A stretch of DNA of 64,000 nt from Demequinaceae bacterium (GCA_016933155.1 JAFGBM010000010.1:1-64000); one strand, 5' to 3'. Shown: positions 37,325-46,485, counted from the first letter of the stretch. Made by a program: numbers and translations. The notes: a model not told the origin generated them from the sequence alone.

Positions 37325-37600
37325 ATGCGCTACCTTGTCGCGTTCCTCTTCGAGGTCGCCTTGACGACCTACTGCATAGTCGATGTCGTTCGTCACCGAG
37401 AGGAGAGCCCTCACGGGCTTCAGAAGGTTTTCTGGGTGCTCATCCTCCTGTTCTTTCCCTTCGTGCCCGACCTCGTATGGCTCTACCTCCAGTGGGGAAC
37501 ACGCGGCCAGTCCAAGCCTCGCCCCCGGGGACCCCTCGCCCCGGATGACGACCCGGAATACCTGAGATGGCTCGGCGAGCAACAGCGCCGCCGCGAATGA
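37325..37600 (+). CDS. PLDc_N domain small membrane protein
   Basis: 91 aa. Two transmembrane helices (about 2-20 and 35-55) with the pattern of the phospholipase-D-nuclease N-terminal domain: a YCIVDVVRH stretch, GLQKVFWVLILLFFPFVPDLVWL, then a polar tail ending RWLGEQQRRRE. No catalytic HKD motif, so not an enzyme by itself. Often located beside men genes in actinobacteria. Leaderless ATG. Confidence 0.8.
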   Translation: MRYLVAFLFEVALTTYCIVDVVRHREESPHGLQKVFWVLILLFFPFVPDLVWLYLQWGTRGQSKPRPRGPLAPDDDPEYLRWLGEQQRRRE

Positions 37601-37602
37601 AG

Positions 37603-38718
37603 CTAGCCCCGGTAGAAAGCCTCGATCTCGGCCCCGACAACCTCGATGTCGAATCGTCTGACCCGTTCGCCCTGCTCTGCATGAATCCGTTCTCGGAGGT
37701 CGGGCGTCGTGACGAGTCGGGTGAGGAGGCCCGCGAACGCCTCGACATCGCCGGGATCGACCAGTGTGTCCGGATCGTCCCCGAGGACGCTCCGGTAGCC
37801 GGGGTTGTCCCCGCCGATGACGGCACCCGCTCCCGCAGCCATCGCCTCGGCGAGGACGATTCCGAAGGATTCCCCTCCCGTCGCAGGGAAGACGGCCACA
37901 TCGGCCTCGGCCAGAAACCTGGGCTTGTCCTCCTCTGAGACGAAGCCCGGCATGGTGACGACGTCACCCAGGTGGTGTTCCTCGATCCGGCGGCGCACCT
38001 CATCGGTGAGCGGACCACGACCGGCGAGTCGAACCTCCATCCGAGGCCGAAGCCCGAAAGGCATGCGCGCAAGCGCCTCGACCAACTCCAGAGCCCCCTT
38101 GCGCTCGACCATCCGTCCGAGGAACGCCACGATGACCCGGTCCCGATCGCCCCTATTCCGCCCCAGCGCCCCGGCCGCGGCGATCCCCGTGACGTCCACG
38201 GCCGCCGGGATCATCTCGCACTCGATGCCGAAGGCCGTGCGGGCGAACTCGACGGCGGGGGGGGAGATCGCGCAGAACCGATCGAAGAGCCGGAGATTGC
38301 GACGGAGGGCCCGCCCCAGCATCCGGGTCCCCAACCTGGAGAGGGCGCCGCTCGGCATGATGAGGAACGTTCCCACGATCGTGGCGTTCAGCCGTCGCGC
38401 CTCCCTGACCACCCTTCCGGCGAACAAGGGGGAATGGGGGGTCTGGACATGGATGACGTCGAACCTCTCCCGACGGAGAAACTCCCCGAGTCGGCGTCGG
38501 GACGTGGGCAAGGGAATCCGGAGGGTGTTCCCATTGAAGGAGACCCCGGCGTTCCGCGCCAGGGAGTGGACATTCTGAAGGTCCGTTCGGGTTGTGCCGG
38601 AGCAGAGGAAGTGGACCTCATGGCCCTTCCGAGCCAGGTAGCCCCCGATCGTGAGCACATACTGTTGGACGCCGTCGGGCCGATCCAGGCTGTCATCGAG
38701 GACGAAGGCGACCTTCAC
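37603..38718 (-). CDS. GT4 glycosyltransferase, PimA-like (phosphatidylinositol mannosyltransferase family)
   Basis: GT-B fold glycosyltransferase (371 aa). N-terminal domain begins KVAFVLDDSLDRPDGVQQYV; the C-terminal nucleotide-sugar site is FPATGGESFGIVLAEAMAAG, nearly the PimA signature, with GRMVERKGALELVEAL before it. Likely transfers mannose from GDP-mannose to a phosphatidylinositol or glycolipid acceptor at the inner membrane face; acceptor not provable here. GTG 38718 overlaps the stop of the upstream phosphatase gene as GTGA. Confidence 0.85.
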   Translation of the reverse strand: MKVAFVLDDSLDRPDGVQQYVLTIGGYLARKGHEVHFLCSGTTRTDLQNVHSLARNAGVSFNGNTLRIPLPTSRRRLGEFLRRERFDVIHVQTPHSPLFAGRVVREARRLNATIVGTFLIMPSGALSRLGTRMLGRALRRNLRLFDRFCAISPPAVEFARTAFGIECEMIPAAVDVTGIAAAGALGRNRGDRDRVIVAFLGRMVERKGALELVEALARMPFGLRPRMEVRLAGRGPLTDEVRRRIEEHHLGDVVTMPGFVSEEDKPRFLAEADVAVFPATGGESFGIVLAEAMAAGAGAVIGGDNPGYRSVLGDDPDTLVDPGDVEAFAGLLTRLVTTPDLRERIHAEQGERVRRFDIEVVGAEIEAFYRG

Positions 38719-39335
38719 CGCGGCACCGCGACGTGCACCGCGGGCTCTGAGTAGTCCAGGCGCACCACCTTTCCATCCTCGATCGACAGGCTCGTCAGGG
38801 AAGCGAGGCTGCACCTCCGGCGCCTCGGGTCGTGTGCCAGGCGACGCCCCTCCACCGAAAGCCGGGTGACCCAGATGGGCAGCTGGTGGCTGACCAAAAC
38901 GCTCTCCCGGTTCGGTTCCTTTTGAGCGGCATCCATCACGGCCGCCATCACCCTGTCGCGTTGTTCGACGTAGGGCTCCCCCCAGGAGGGTTTGAACGGG
39001 TTCCTGAGGGACCAGAGGCGCTTCGGCTGAAGGAGGTATTTGGCAAATGGGTGGACGTCCTCGCCCTCGAAGGAGTTCTGGGATTCAATGAGGCGCTCGT
39101 CCGTCTCGACCTTCAGGCCGAAGGCATCGGCGATGGCCTCGGCCGTCTGCTGTGCACGGAGGAGGGGAGAGGAGACTAACCTCCCGATGTCGTGTCCATT
39201 CGTGCGGAGATGCCCCGCGACCACCCTCGCCATCTCCTCCCCCGCCTCCGACAGCCGAAAGCCCGGAAGGCGTCCATACAGGATCCCCTGGGGGTTGTGG
39301 ACGTGACCGTGACGGAGCAGGTGGATGATCGGCAT
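38715..39335 (-). CDS. Histidine phosphatase family protein (phosphoglycerate-mutase-like)
   Basis: 206 aa. The catalytic RHG motif is at 8-10 (LLRHGHVHNP), then GRLPGFRLSEAG, SSPLLRAQQTAEAIA and the second catalytic histidine in LVSHQLPIW. The sequence is closer to broad-specificity phosphatases than to glycolytic mutases. ATG 39335 is chosen because the protein begins directly with the first beta strand; the upstream frame has no matching residues. Coupled to the downstream PimA-like gene. Confidence 0.88.
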   Translation of the reverse strand: MPIIHLLRHGHVHNPQGILYGRLPGFRLSEAGEEMARVVAGHLRTNGHDIGRLVSSPLLRAQQTAEAIADAFGLKVETDERLIESQNSFEGEDVHPFAKYLLQPKRLWSLRNPFKPSWGEPYVEQRDRVMAAVMDAAQKEPNRESVLVSHQLPIWVTRLSVEGRRLAHDPRRRRCSLASLTSLSIEDGKVVRLDYSEPAVHVAVPR

Positions 39336-39435
39336 CCCTCTAGTGTCCCAAATCCCTGGGGATCGAGAACCAAGACGCAGGAATGGCGCATCAATCCCCT
39401 TGGCCGGTCGTGTCGGACTCTTCCTCCACACGTCC

Positions 39436-39441
39436 TAATGT
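39436..39441 (+). promoter_or_regulatory. -10 box, HAD-IB gene
   Basis: TAATGT ends 6 nt before ATG 39448. A GGAGGA abuts the ATG with no spacing, so it cannot act as a normal Shine-Dalgarno. Confidence 0.55.
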
Positions 39442-39447
39442 GGAGGA

Positions 39448-40281
39448 ATGGATTCGGCGGCGGCCTCGCCCGGACGGGCAAACGGCGTTGCCGCCTTCTT
39501 CGATGTCGACAACACCATCATCCGCGGGGGAAGCGCGTTTCACATCGCAAGGGGCCTCCACCGCCGAGGCTACCTCCGGAATGGTGCGATCCTGAGGTTC
39601 GCCTGGCAGCAGGTGAAGTACCAGCTTTTCGGCGAGAAAGCCACCCAGTTCGATCAGATCCGAACGGAGGCCCTCTCGATCATCAAGGGGTGGAGCGTCG
39701 CGGAGATGACCTCGATCGGGGAAGAGGTCTACGACGAGGTCATCACCCACCGGATCTTCCCCGGCACCAAAGGCCTCCTGGACGCTCACCTGGCCAGGGG
39801 GCACGAGGTCTGGCTCATCACCGCCAGCCCCGTCGAGGTGGGAAGAATCATCGCCAGGCGCCTGGGGGCGACGGGGGCGCTCGGGACTCTGGCGGAGCAC
39901 TCCCGCGGCTACTACACGGGCGCCCTCATTGGGGACATGCTTCACGGGGAGGCGAAGGCCACGGCCGCTCGGAGCTTGGCGGCGGAGAGAGGGCTCAGCC
40001 TCGAAGACTCCTTCGCTTACGGGGATTCGACCAACGACATCCCGATCCTCAGGTCCGTGGGCTTCCCGTGCGCAATCAATCCCGAACGGCGCCTCAGGAG
40101 GTTCGCCCGAAGGAATGGGTGGGCCATCCGGGACTTCAGGGGGAAGAAGAGCAATGGGAGACGTGGCCTGATGGCCGCAACCGGCGCAGGGGCGCTGTGG
40201 GTGGTCATCATCATCCTGAGAGGGCTCACCGCCCCCATCAGGGGCATCTTCCGCAGGCTCCTGTGGTGGCGTCGCCGATAG
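39448..40281 (+). CDS. HAD-IB family phosphatase (SerB/PSP-like) with C-terminal membrane helix
   Basis: 277 aa. HAD motifs: DVDNT at 19-23 (nucleophile Asp19, acid Asp21), TAS at 125-127, Lys170, and GDSTND at 192-197. A small helical cap lies between motifs I and II, as in subfamily IB. After the catalytic domain a hydrophobic helix (about 240-262) and a basic tail suggest membrane attachment. Similar proteins act on lysophospholipid or serine phosphates; the substrate here is unknown. Confidence 0.88.
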   Translation: MDSAAASPGRANGVAAFFDVDNTIIRGGSAFHIARGLHRRGYLRNGAILRFAWQQVKYQLFGEKATQFDQIRTEALSIIKGWSVAEMTSIGEEVYDEVITHRIFPGTKGLLDAHLARGHEVWLITASPVEVGRIIARRLGATGALGTLAEHSRGYYTGALIGDMLHGEAKATAARSLAAERGLSLEDSFAYGDSTNDIPILRSVGFPCAINPERRLRRFARRNGWAIRDFRGKKSNGRRGLMAATGAGALWVVIIILRGLTAPIRGIFRRLLWWRRR

Positions 40282-40305
40282 CGACCCCCCTGATGACGAA
40301 GGCGT

Positions 40306-40404
40306 CTACTTCTTGTTGCGGCGCTGGTGGCGGGTCTTCCGAAGCAACTTGCGGTGCTTTTTCTTCGACATGCGCTTGCGACGCTTCTTGATGATCGAAC
40401 CCAC
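40306..40404 (-). CDS. Small ribosomal subunit protein bS22 (AURKAIP1/COX24-type)
   Basis: 32-residue, extremely basic peptide beginning MGSIIKKRRKRMSKKKHRK and ending RRNKK. This is almost identical in pattern to bS22, the small extra protein of actinobacterial 30S subunits. The start is GTG 40404, the stop TAG. It lies 62 nt downstream of a BldC-like gene, the usual actinobacterial neighbour. Too short for most ORF callers. Confidence 0.93.
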   Translation of the reverse strand: MGSIIKKRRKRMSKKKHRKLLRKTRHQRRNKK

Positions 40405-40466
40405 GGAACCTCACTCGATGACGCTGATTGGACAAGCCCGCCCGGCAGGGCGCGCAGGACGGCTCC

Positions 40467-40706
40467 CTAGCCTACCGCGCCCGCGGACCTTTCTTCGCTC
40501 TCGATCGGCAGGCCACCGTGAAGGGCGGCGTTCTGCATGAAGACCTCGACGGCTTGTTGGGGGACCCTGAACGACCGCCCGAAGCGTACCGCTGGGAGGT
40601 CCCCGGCGTGGACCCACCGATACACGGTCATGCGGGATACCCGGAGCAGGTCGGCGACTTCGGCGACCGTCAGGAAGGTCGTCCGGTTGTTCGGCGTCGC
40701 GGTCAT
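40467..40706 (-). CDS. BldC-like / excisionase-family helix-turn-helix DNA-binding protein
   Basis: 79 aa. The single winged-helix domain FLTVAEVADLLRVSRMTVYRWVHAGDLPAVRFGRSFRVP is the MerR/BldC-type HTH that excisionases share. Position just upstream of bS22 matches BldC of actinobacteria rather than a phage Xis. Probably a developmental or housekeeping transcription regulator. A sigma-A-like promoter lies at 40763-40791. Confidence 0.88.
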   Translation of the reverse strand: MTATPNNRTTFLTVAEVADLLRVSRMTVYRWVHAGDLPAVRFGRSFRVPQQAVEVFMQNAALHGGLPIESEERSAGAVG

Positions 40707-40762
40707 GAATCGTTCCCGTCCTTCGATGCTTCTGACTCAGGTATCGGCGTGATGTGCTCCCC

Positions 40763-40791
40763 ACTGTAGGGGCTGTTGTGACGCATGTGAA
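40763..40791 (-). promoter_or_regulatory. Sigma70-type promoter of the BldC-like gene
   Basis: On the minus strand TTCACA (40791-40786), a 17-bp spacer, then TACAGT (40768-40763). The predicted leader is roughly 50 nt. Confidence 0.55.
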
Positions 40792-40818
40792 GGCCGGGGC
40801 TGCGGGGTGGACGCCCGG

Positions 40819-41448
40819 TCACCTACGAAGGGCCGCGACGACCTCGTCGTCTGTGGTCTGGGAGAAGTCCTCGTACCATTGGCCGACTGCCTGCATCCAC
40901 AAGGGGGCGATGACCACGACCACCTCGTCCGCCTCCTTCGCCAGGAGTTTGGCGGCATCGAGAGCGGCGACCCCCGCCGCCACGACCACCTTGGTCGCGA
41001 GCATGGCGCGTGCGACCCCCACCGCCGCGAGCATCGTGCCTCCGGTCGCCAGGCCGTCGTCAACGAGGATGACCGTGCGTCCCGTGATGTCCGGGCCGGG
41101 ACCACCCTCCCGATAGGCGGAAATGCGTCGCTCGAGTTCAGCCCTCTCCCTGGCCTCGATCTCGGCCACCGTCTCGTCGTCGATCTTGAGCATGATGAGG
41201 ATGTCGTCGTCGATCACGCGGATGCCGCCTTCGCCGATCGCCCCGAACCCGAACTCCTCCCGTCCGGGGACTCCGAGTTTGCGGACACCCAGCACGCCGA
41301 GGGGGGCTTCGATGGCTTTGGCGATCTCGGCTGCGACGATGACCCCGCCCCGGGGAATGCCCAGGACGACCGGGTATTCCTCGCGCAGGTGGGTCAATGC
41401 CCCGGCCAGTTTCTGGCCTGCGTCGACCCGATCCCGAAGCACCTCCAT
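40819..41448 (-). CDS. Phosphoribosyltransferase-family protein
   Basis: 209 aa, type I PRTase fold. The PRPP motif VILVDDGLATGGTM is exact. The hood region VLGIPRGGVIVAAEIA and the flexible loop FGFGAIGEGG match the stand-alone PRTases often annotated with dienelactone-hydrolase fusions or ComF relatives. Substrate unknown. Leaderless ATG with TAGCCT 6 nt before it. Confidence 0.88.
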   Translation of the reverse strand: MEVLRDRVDAGQKLAGALTHLREEYPVVLGIPRGGVIVAAEIAKAIEAPLGVLGVRKLGVPGREEFGFGAIGEGGIRVIDDDILIMLKIDDETVAEIEARERAELERRISAYREGGPGPDITGRTVILVDDGLATGGTMLAAVGVARAMLATKVVVAAGVAALDAAKLLAKEADEVVVVIAPLWMQAVGQWYEDFSQTTDDEVVAALRR

Positions 41449-41454
41449 GACCCC

Positions 41455-41460
41455 AGGCTA
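41455..41460 (-). promoter_or_regulatory. -10 box, phosphoribosyltransferase gene
   Basis: TAGCCT on the minus strand ends 6 nt before ATG 41448. Confidence 0.6.
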
Positions 41461-41518
41461 GGACGGTCGGGAAGGATGCGCGAGAAGACCGGGCCTCGTG
41501 AATCCCGAAGCCGTAGGG

Positions 41519-41530
41519 TGGGTGCACCCA
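41519..41530. promoter_or_regulatory. 12-bp perfect palindrome upstream of the DUF4349 gene
   Basis: TGGGTGCACCCA, 31 nt before the ATG and overlapping a possible TAGGGT -10 box at 41514-41519. Size and position would suit an operator; the binding protein is unknown. Confidence 0.35.
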
Positions 41531-41561
41531 ACGCTAGACGTCTGCCACGCGTTACTCCACT

Positions 41562-42527
41562 ATGAACATCATGAGCACATACACCCACACAATGCCCAGC
41601 CGCGCCCGCCGCGGCGGACTCGTCGCCTCGCTCCTCGCCGTTGCCGCGGTGCTGGCTGGCTGCTCCGCGGCCGACTCTCCGGCTGCAGGGGTCGAGAACG
41701 ACGCGGCCTACGCTCCAGCCGAGGAGTTCGGAGGCGACGCGGCCTACGCCGATGCGGACACCCGCGAGGCCGCCCAGTCATCGACCGGCGACCGCTCCGT
41801 GATCATCACGGGCTCCATGTACATGACGGTCGAGGACCCGATCGTGGCCGCCGACCGGGCAGCGGGCATCGTCCAGAGAGCGGGCGGACGCATCGACGCG
41901 CGCAGCGAGACCGCGCCGGACGAGCACTACGGCGGCTCGGCCTGGCTCACGCTGCGAATCCCCTCGGGCGACCTCGACGCGGTGGTCGACGACCTGCGCG
42001 AACTCGGCACGGTGGACCGGTTCAGCACCGATTCCTACGACGTCACGACCGAGGTGACAGACCTCGAGGCCGAGATCTCGACCCTACGCTCCTCGACCGC
42101 GCGCATCGAGGCCCTGCTGCTGGAGGCCAAGGATATCTCCGACATCATCACGCTCGAGAATGAATTGGACTACCGACAGGCGCGGCTCGAAAGCCTCGAG
42201 GCGCGTCAGCGCGGCCTCGACGACCAGGTATCGATGTCCACGATCGACCTGTCGCTCACCACCGAGCCGGTCGTGATCGTCGACGACTCACCAGAGTCGT
42301 TCTGGGACGCGTTGGTCTCCGGATGGGAGACACTCGTGGGATTCCTCTCGGGTGCGCTGATCGTCATCGGCGTGGCGCTGCCCTGGATCGCGCTGCTAGC
42401 CCTGATCGCCCTCGCGGTGGTCATCCCGATCCGCGCGAGGAAACCCCACACCGCTACCAAGAAGCCCAGCACCGCCCCGACGAAAGCCCGCGCCACTTCG
42501 GCCAAGACCCCAGCGGTCCGAAAGTAG
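41562..42527 (+). CDS. DUF4349 lipoprotein
   Basis: 321 aa. Signal peptide with lipobox VLAGC (Cys34). The DUF4349 domain covers about residues 80-245: ITGSMYMTVEDP, AGGRIDARSETAP, LRIPSGDLDAVVDDLRELG, then a coiled-coil region LEAEISTLRSSTARIEALL. A transmembrane helix (about 262-288) and a basic tail end the protein. Role unknown, envelope located. No clear Shine-Dalgarno; Met4 or Met11 could be the start. Its codon use (few homopolymer C/G runs, strong C-ending) differs from genes on the left. Confidence 0.85.
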   Translation: MNIMSTYTHTMPSRARRGGLVASLLAVAAVLAGCSAADSPAAGVENDAAYAPAEEFGGDAAYADADTREAAQSSTGDRSVIITGSMYMTVEDPIVAADRAAGIVQRAGGRIDARSETAPDEHYGGSAWLTLRIPSGDLDAVVDDLRELGTVDRFSTDSYDVTTEVTDLEAEISTLRSSTARIEALLLEAKDISDIITLENELDYRQARLESLEARQRGLDDQVSMSTIDLSLTTEPVVIVDDSPESFWDALVSGWETLVGFLSGALIVIGVALPWIALLALIALAVVIPIRARKPHTATKKPSTAPTKARATSAKTPAVRK

Positions 42528-42582
42528 GCTGTAAGGCCCCGCGAGCCCTCCGGGTACCTCGCGAGTCAGGATTCAACTGGAT

Positions 42583-42651
42583 AAGCCCCGTCGAAGAGGG
42601 ATGGCGTACGACTTTCTCACAGGAGTGAGCCAGCCCTCTTCGACGGGGCTT
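42583..42651. terminator. Long stem-loop between convergent genes (bidirectional terminator)
   Basis: 18-bp perfect stem: 42583-42600 pairs with 42634-42651. The 33-nt loop contains an inner hairpin CTCAC-AGGA-GTGAG (42616-42629). It sits between the stops of the DUF4349 gene (42527) and the GH94 gene (42658), so it can serve both strands. There is no U-tract on either side. Confidence 0.7.
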
Positions 42652-42657
42652 TCGAGT

Positions 42658-45081
42658 TCAGACGGTCGCGGTCACCCGCACGGTCGCTCCGGCCGGAGCG
42701 TACGGCACGGTTGAGCCCTCGATGGCGACCCCGTCGACCGTGAGCTTCGCGCCCTTGCCGCCGGAGTTCTTGACCGAGATGACGTAGGTCGCGCCGCGGG
42801 CCTTGCGGGTCACGGTGAACTCCGGGAGGTCGGGCCCGAGACACGGGTCCACGACAAGGCCGTCCCAGTCGGGTCGAATACCCAGCAGGAACTGGGACAC
42901 CGCGACAAAGTTCCAGGATGCCGTCCCCGTCAGCCACGAGTTCTTCGCCTCGCCGTGCCGGACCGCGTCCTTGCCCGCGATCATCTGGGCGTAGACGTAC
43001 GGCTCAAGCCGGTGAACCTCGGAGATCTCCTCGCGGTACGCGGGGGCGATCTGCTTGTAGTACTCGAAGGCGCGCTCGCCCCGGCCGACCACGGTCTCGG
43101 CGATGATGATCCACGGGTTGTTGTGACAGAAGATGCCCGCGTTCTCCTTATAGCCCGGCGGATAGGACGTGACCTCACCCATCTCCAGGTGATACCGAGT
43201 GTAAGCGGGGTTGAGGAGCACGATGCCGTGCGGGGTGTTCATCCGCTCGCGCGTCGCGTCGAGGGCCTGGACGGCCTTCCCGTCCTCGACCCCGATGCCG
43301 GCCATGACGCAGTACCCCTGGGGCTCGATCCAGATCTTGCCCTCGTCGTTGTCCTTCGATCCGATCTTCTCGCCGAAGAAGTCGTACGCCCGGAGGAACC
43401 ACTCGCCGTCCCAGCCGTCCCGGAGCACGGTCTCCCGCATCTCCGCGACCTCGGCCTCGGCGCGCTTGGCCTCCGCCTCGTCGCCCCGGCGCCTCGCGAG
43501 CGCGATGTAGTCCGGACCGATGCCGACGAACATGCCGGCGATGAAGATGGATTCGGCCGTCCCGCCCGCCTTGTTCTCGGTGATCTGGAAGGACTCGCCC
43601 GGGGTGTCGGAGAAGCAGTTGAGGTTGAGGCAGTCGTTCCAGTCGGCGCGGCCGATGAGCGGCAGCCCGTGGGGACCCTTGTTGTTGACCACATGGTCGA
43701 AGGAGCGCTTGAGGTGCTCCATGAGGGTCGCCTTGTTGGACTCGTCGTTGTCGAACGGCACCATCTCGTCGAGGATCGAGAAGTCGCCCGACTCCTTGAT
43801 GTAGGCCGCGACACCGGAGATGAGCCAGAGCGGGTCGTCGTTGAAGCCCGAGCCGACGGCGTTGTTCCCGCGCTTGGTGAGCGGCTGGTACTGGTGGTAG
43901 GCGCTCCCGTCCTCGAACTGGGTCGAGGCGATGTCGACGATGCGCTCGCGTGCCCGCTCGGGCACGAGGTGGACGAAGCCCAGGAGGTCCTGGTTGGAGT
44001 CGCGGAAGCCCATGCCCCGGCCGATGCCCGTCTCGAAGTACGACGCGGAGCGCGACATGTTGTAGGTCACCATGCACTGGTACTGGTTCCAGATGTTGAC
44101 CATCCGGTTGAGTTTCTCATCCGGCGAGGAAACCGTGTACGAGCCGAGGAGCTTGTCCCAGTACGCCTGGAGTTCCGCGAAGGCGGCGTCGGTCGCCTCC
44201 TCCGTCGAGAAGCGCTTGAGGAGCGCTTTCGCCCCGTCCTTCTTGATGACACCGGGGGCGGCCCACTTGTCGTCCTTGGGGTTCTCGAGGTAGCCGAGGA
44301 CGAAGGTGAAGGACGTGCTGGCACCGGGCTCAAGAGTGACGTCGAGCGAGTGTGAGCCGATGGGATACCAGCCGGACGCGATCGAGTTCCCACTCTTGCC
44401 CGCGCGCGGCACGGCCGCCTCGCCCCAGCCGTTCTGGAACCCGAGGTAAGTGTCGCGGTCCGTGTCGAAACCGGCTACACGCGCATTCACGCCGTAGACG
44501 GCGTAGTGGTCGCGCCGCTCGCGGTACTCGGTCTTGTGGTAGATGACGCCATCCTCGACCTCGACCTCGCCGATACTCAGGTTCCGCTGGTAGTTCGTCT
44601 GGTCGTCCTCGGCATTCCACAGGCAGAACTCGACGAACGAGAAGAGGGCGAAGGACTTGGCGGCCTTGGAGGTGTTGGTGATCGTCACCTTCTGGATCTC
44701 CGCGTTTACCCCGGGCGGCACGAAGAACAGCGCCGAGGCCTCGAGCCCGTTGCGGGAGCCCGTGATGCGGGTGTACCCGAGGCCGTGTCTGCACTCGTAC
44801 GAGTCGAGTTCGACCTTGTAGGGGAAGAATCCCGGCGACCACACGTCACCAGCCTCATTGATGGTGAAGTAGCGGCCACCGGAGTCCGTGGGGATGTTGT
44901 TGTAGCGATACCGGGTGAGGCGGCGCAGTTTGGCATCACGGAAGAAGCTGTACCCGCCAGCCGTGTTGGAGATCAGCGAGAAGAACTCCTCGGAGCCCAG
45001 GTAGTTGATCCAGGGGTACGGGGTCTTGGGGGTCGTGATGACGTACTCGCGGGCGTCATCGTCAAAGTGTCCGAACTGCAT
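42658..45081 (-). CDS. Cellobiose phosphorylase (GH94)
   Basis: Inverting phosphorylase that cleaves cellobiose with phosphate to alpha-glucose-1-phosphate and glucose in the cytoplasm. 807 aa, the usual GH94 size. The N-terminus [20 protein letters not shown] and [21 protein letters not shown] is typical of cellobiose phosphorylases. The general acid lies in [12 protein letters not shown] (Asp480/Asp483). The open frame continues 441 nt upstream, but ATG 45081, preceded by GGAAGG, is clearly the family start, and the extension runs over a divergent gene. No sugar transporter is adjacent, so chitobiose or another disaccharide cannot be excluded. Confidence 0.9.
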   Translation of the reverse strand: MQFGHFDDDAREYVITTPKTPYPWINYLGSEEFFSLISNTAGGYSFFRDAKLRRLTRYRYNNIPTDSGGRYFTINEAGDVWSPGFFPYKVELDSYECRHGLGYTRITGSRNGLEASALFFVPPGVNAEIQKVTITNTSKAAKSFALFSFVEFCLWNAEDDQTNYQRNLSIGEVEVEDGVIYHKTEYRERRDHYAVYGVNARVAGFDTDRDTYLGFQNGWGEAAVPRAGKSGNSIASGWYPIGSHSLDVTLEPGASTSFTFVLGYLENPKDDKWAAPGVIKKDGAKALLKRFSTEEATDAAFAELQAYWDKLLGSYTVSSPDEKLNRMVNIWNQYQCMVTYNMSRSASYFETGIGRGMGFRDSNQDLLGFVHLVPERARERIVDIASTQFEDGSAYHQYQPLTKRGNNAVGSGFNDDPLWLISGVAAYIKESGDFSILDEMVPFDNDESNKATLMEHLKRSFDHVVNNKGPHGLPLIGRADWNDCLNLNCFSDTPGESFQITENKAGGTAESIFIAGMFVGIGPDYIALARRRGDEAEAKRAEAEVAEMRETVLRDGWDGEWFLRAYDFFGEKIGSKDNDEGKIWIEPQGYCVMAGIGVEDGKAVQALDATRERMNTPHGIVLLNPAYTRYHLEMGEVTSYPPGYKENAGIFCHNNPWIIIAETVVGRGERAFEYYKQIAPAYREEISEVHRLEPYVYAQMIAGKDAVRHGEAKNSWLTGTASWNFVAVSQFLLGIRPDWDGLVVDPCLGPDLPEFTVTRKARGATYVISVKNSGGKGAKLTVDGVAIEGSTVPYAPAGATVRVTATV

Positions 45082-45147
45082 GATCGCGCCTTCCAGGAGA
45101 GTGAATAGACGGGAGTTTAGCCTAGCCCCGGAGTACGGGTGCGCTGA

Positions 45148-45153
45148 TAGCGT
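45148..45153 (+). promoter_or_regulatory. -10 box, two-domain membrane protein gene
   Basis: TAGCGT ends 6 nt before ATG 45160. Confidence 0.6.
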
Positions 45154-45159
45154 GGGCTC

Positions 45160-46407
45160 ATGGCCACGCCTCCGGCGTCCGACGACGCCCCTCCACCTAC
45201 AGGTTCGCCTTTGTTCGTCCGCAAGAGAAGACGGGCGCGCATCATCGTCGGCGCTATCGGCCTCGTCGGGGTGGCCACCCTGCTCGTCGTCTTCCTCCTG
45301 ACGAGGGAGCCCGCCGAGGAGGGCTTCCAATCTGGAGACGAGTTCACCTGCTCCGACGGTACTTTCACCATGACCCTTCCCGAGGGGTGGGTCGACTACA
45401 CCGACGAATACCGCACGGCGTATCTCGAAGACAGCGGTACCGAGAGCGGCATTGAAGGCTTCATCAGCGTGGATGGGCTCCCGTTCTTCGCCGCCGGCGA
45501 TTTCGTCACCATCTCCGGCCACCCCGTATTGACGGCGATGCCGGCATCGGGGGACTTCCTCCTTGAGGATAGTTCTTCCTACTGGGCGGGACGCTTCGAC
45601 GACCTCGAATCGTCGGTTTCGGGCGAGTCGACCTCCGATGCGGGTGACGAGATCCTGTATACGACTCTTCGCGGCACGGAGGGCAGCCGGGATTGGCAGG
45701 TGGTGCTCGTTTTCGTCATGGGAGAGGATTCATACGCCGAGTTCATCCTCGAGAGCCGAGAAGACCACGACCTGGTGAAAGATGCTCTGCTCGCGAGCGT
45801 GAACACCCTCATCTTCAATCCCCTCGACTCGATCGACACAGAAATCGACCACGAATGGTACTTGCCCCACGACGATGGCAGGACCTACTCCTCCGAAGGC
45901 GGGGCGTCCATCGTCATCCCCGAATCCTGGATCTTCATCGGCGAGATGTGGGACGCCGATGCCCTCAATCCCACGATCAAATTCGACTTCCTCGGCCTGT
46001 GGCAGATCGGGGAAACCGAGAACGACAATCCCATGGAAATCCAGTCCGCATCGATACAGGTCTCCCTGAACGGCTATCCCGAACTGACCGCGGTTGAGCA
46101 GCTCATGGGGCAGTTCGGCGCCGTCGGAGAGACGACCACCGATTCGGGCGGGGTGAGGTACACCGTCGAGGCGATCGAACCATGGACGGCGCCTGGGGCG
46201 GAGGATGCCGCATGGATTCGTCTCCTGGCGGATTATGAAGCCACAGGCGAAACCTTCTTCGAGGGCCGAATCGTCGATCGGATCGGATACCTCCTGATTC
46301 ATGACAACTACAAGATCGTGGCCTTCCTGGAGTTCCCCGGCTCCCTCGACGAAACCGTCCTTTCCTCGTTCGAGGAGACCCTCAAGACGATCGAGTTCCG
46401 GCCCTGA
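45160..46407 (+). CDS. Membrane-anchored protein with two tandem PsbP/DUF1795-like domains
   Basis: 415 aa, function unknown. Pro-rich cytoplasmic N-terminus, basic RKRRRAR, one transmembrane helix (about 28-47), then two related extracytoplasmic halves. Half 1 starts [12 protein letters not shown] (about 69) and ends [12 protein letters not shown]. Half 2 starts [13 protein letters not shown] (about 247) and ends [12 protein letters not shown]. Both have the PsbP/Mog1-like pattern: a strand, a conserved W, and a final helix plus strand. The fold is inferred. Leaderless ATG. Confidence 0.75.
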   Translation: MATPPASDDAPPPTGSPLFVRKRRRARIIVGAIGLVGVATLLVVFLLTREPAEEGFQSGDEFTCSDGTFTMTLPEGWVDYTDEYRTAYLEDSGTESGIEGFISVDGLPFFAAGDFVTISGHPVLTAMPASGDFLLEDSSSYWAGRFDDLESSVSGESTSDAGDEILYTTLRGTEGSRDWQVVLVFVMGEDSYAEFILESREDHDLVKDALLASVNTLIFNPLDSIDTEIDHEWYLPHDDGRTYSSEGGASIVIPESWIFIGEMWDADALNPTIKFDFLGLWQIGETENDNPMEIQSASIQVSLNGYPELTAVEQLMGQFGAVGETTTDSGGVRYTVEAIEPWTAPGAEDAAWIRLLADYEATGETFFEGRIVDRIGYLLIHDNYKIVAFLEFPGSLDETVLSSFEETLKTIEFRP

Positions 46408-46473
46408 GGGGATCAGCGAATCACAGCCTCCGCCAATCCATAGGAAGGTGCGTCGTGAGGACCGGTGTCCGGG

Positions 46474-46479
46474 TAGCGT
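46474..46479 (+). promoter_or_regulatory. -10 box for leaderless dcd
   Basis: TAGCGT ends 6 nt before ATG 46486. Confidence 0.6.
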
Positions 46480-46485
46480 AGCCTC

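Noticed and set aside
40467-40706. Possible phage excisionase indicating an integrated element
   Set aside because: The HTH is excisionase-like, but its bS22 neighbour identifies it as the chromosomal BldC-type regulator. No integrase or attachment repeats were seen.
42658-45522. A 954-codon version of the GH94 protein
   Set aside because: The extra 147 N-terminal residues have no GH94 similarity and overlap the promoter and 5' part of the divergent gene at 45160. The start at 45081 matches the family and has a ribosome-binding site.
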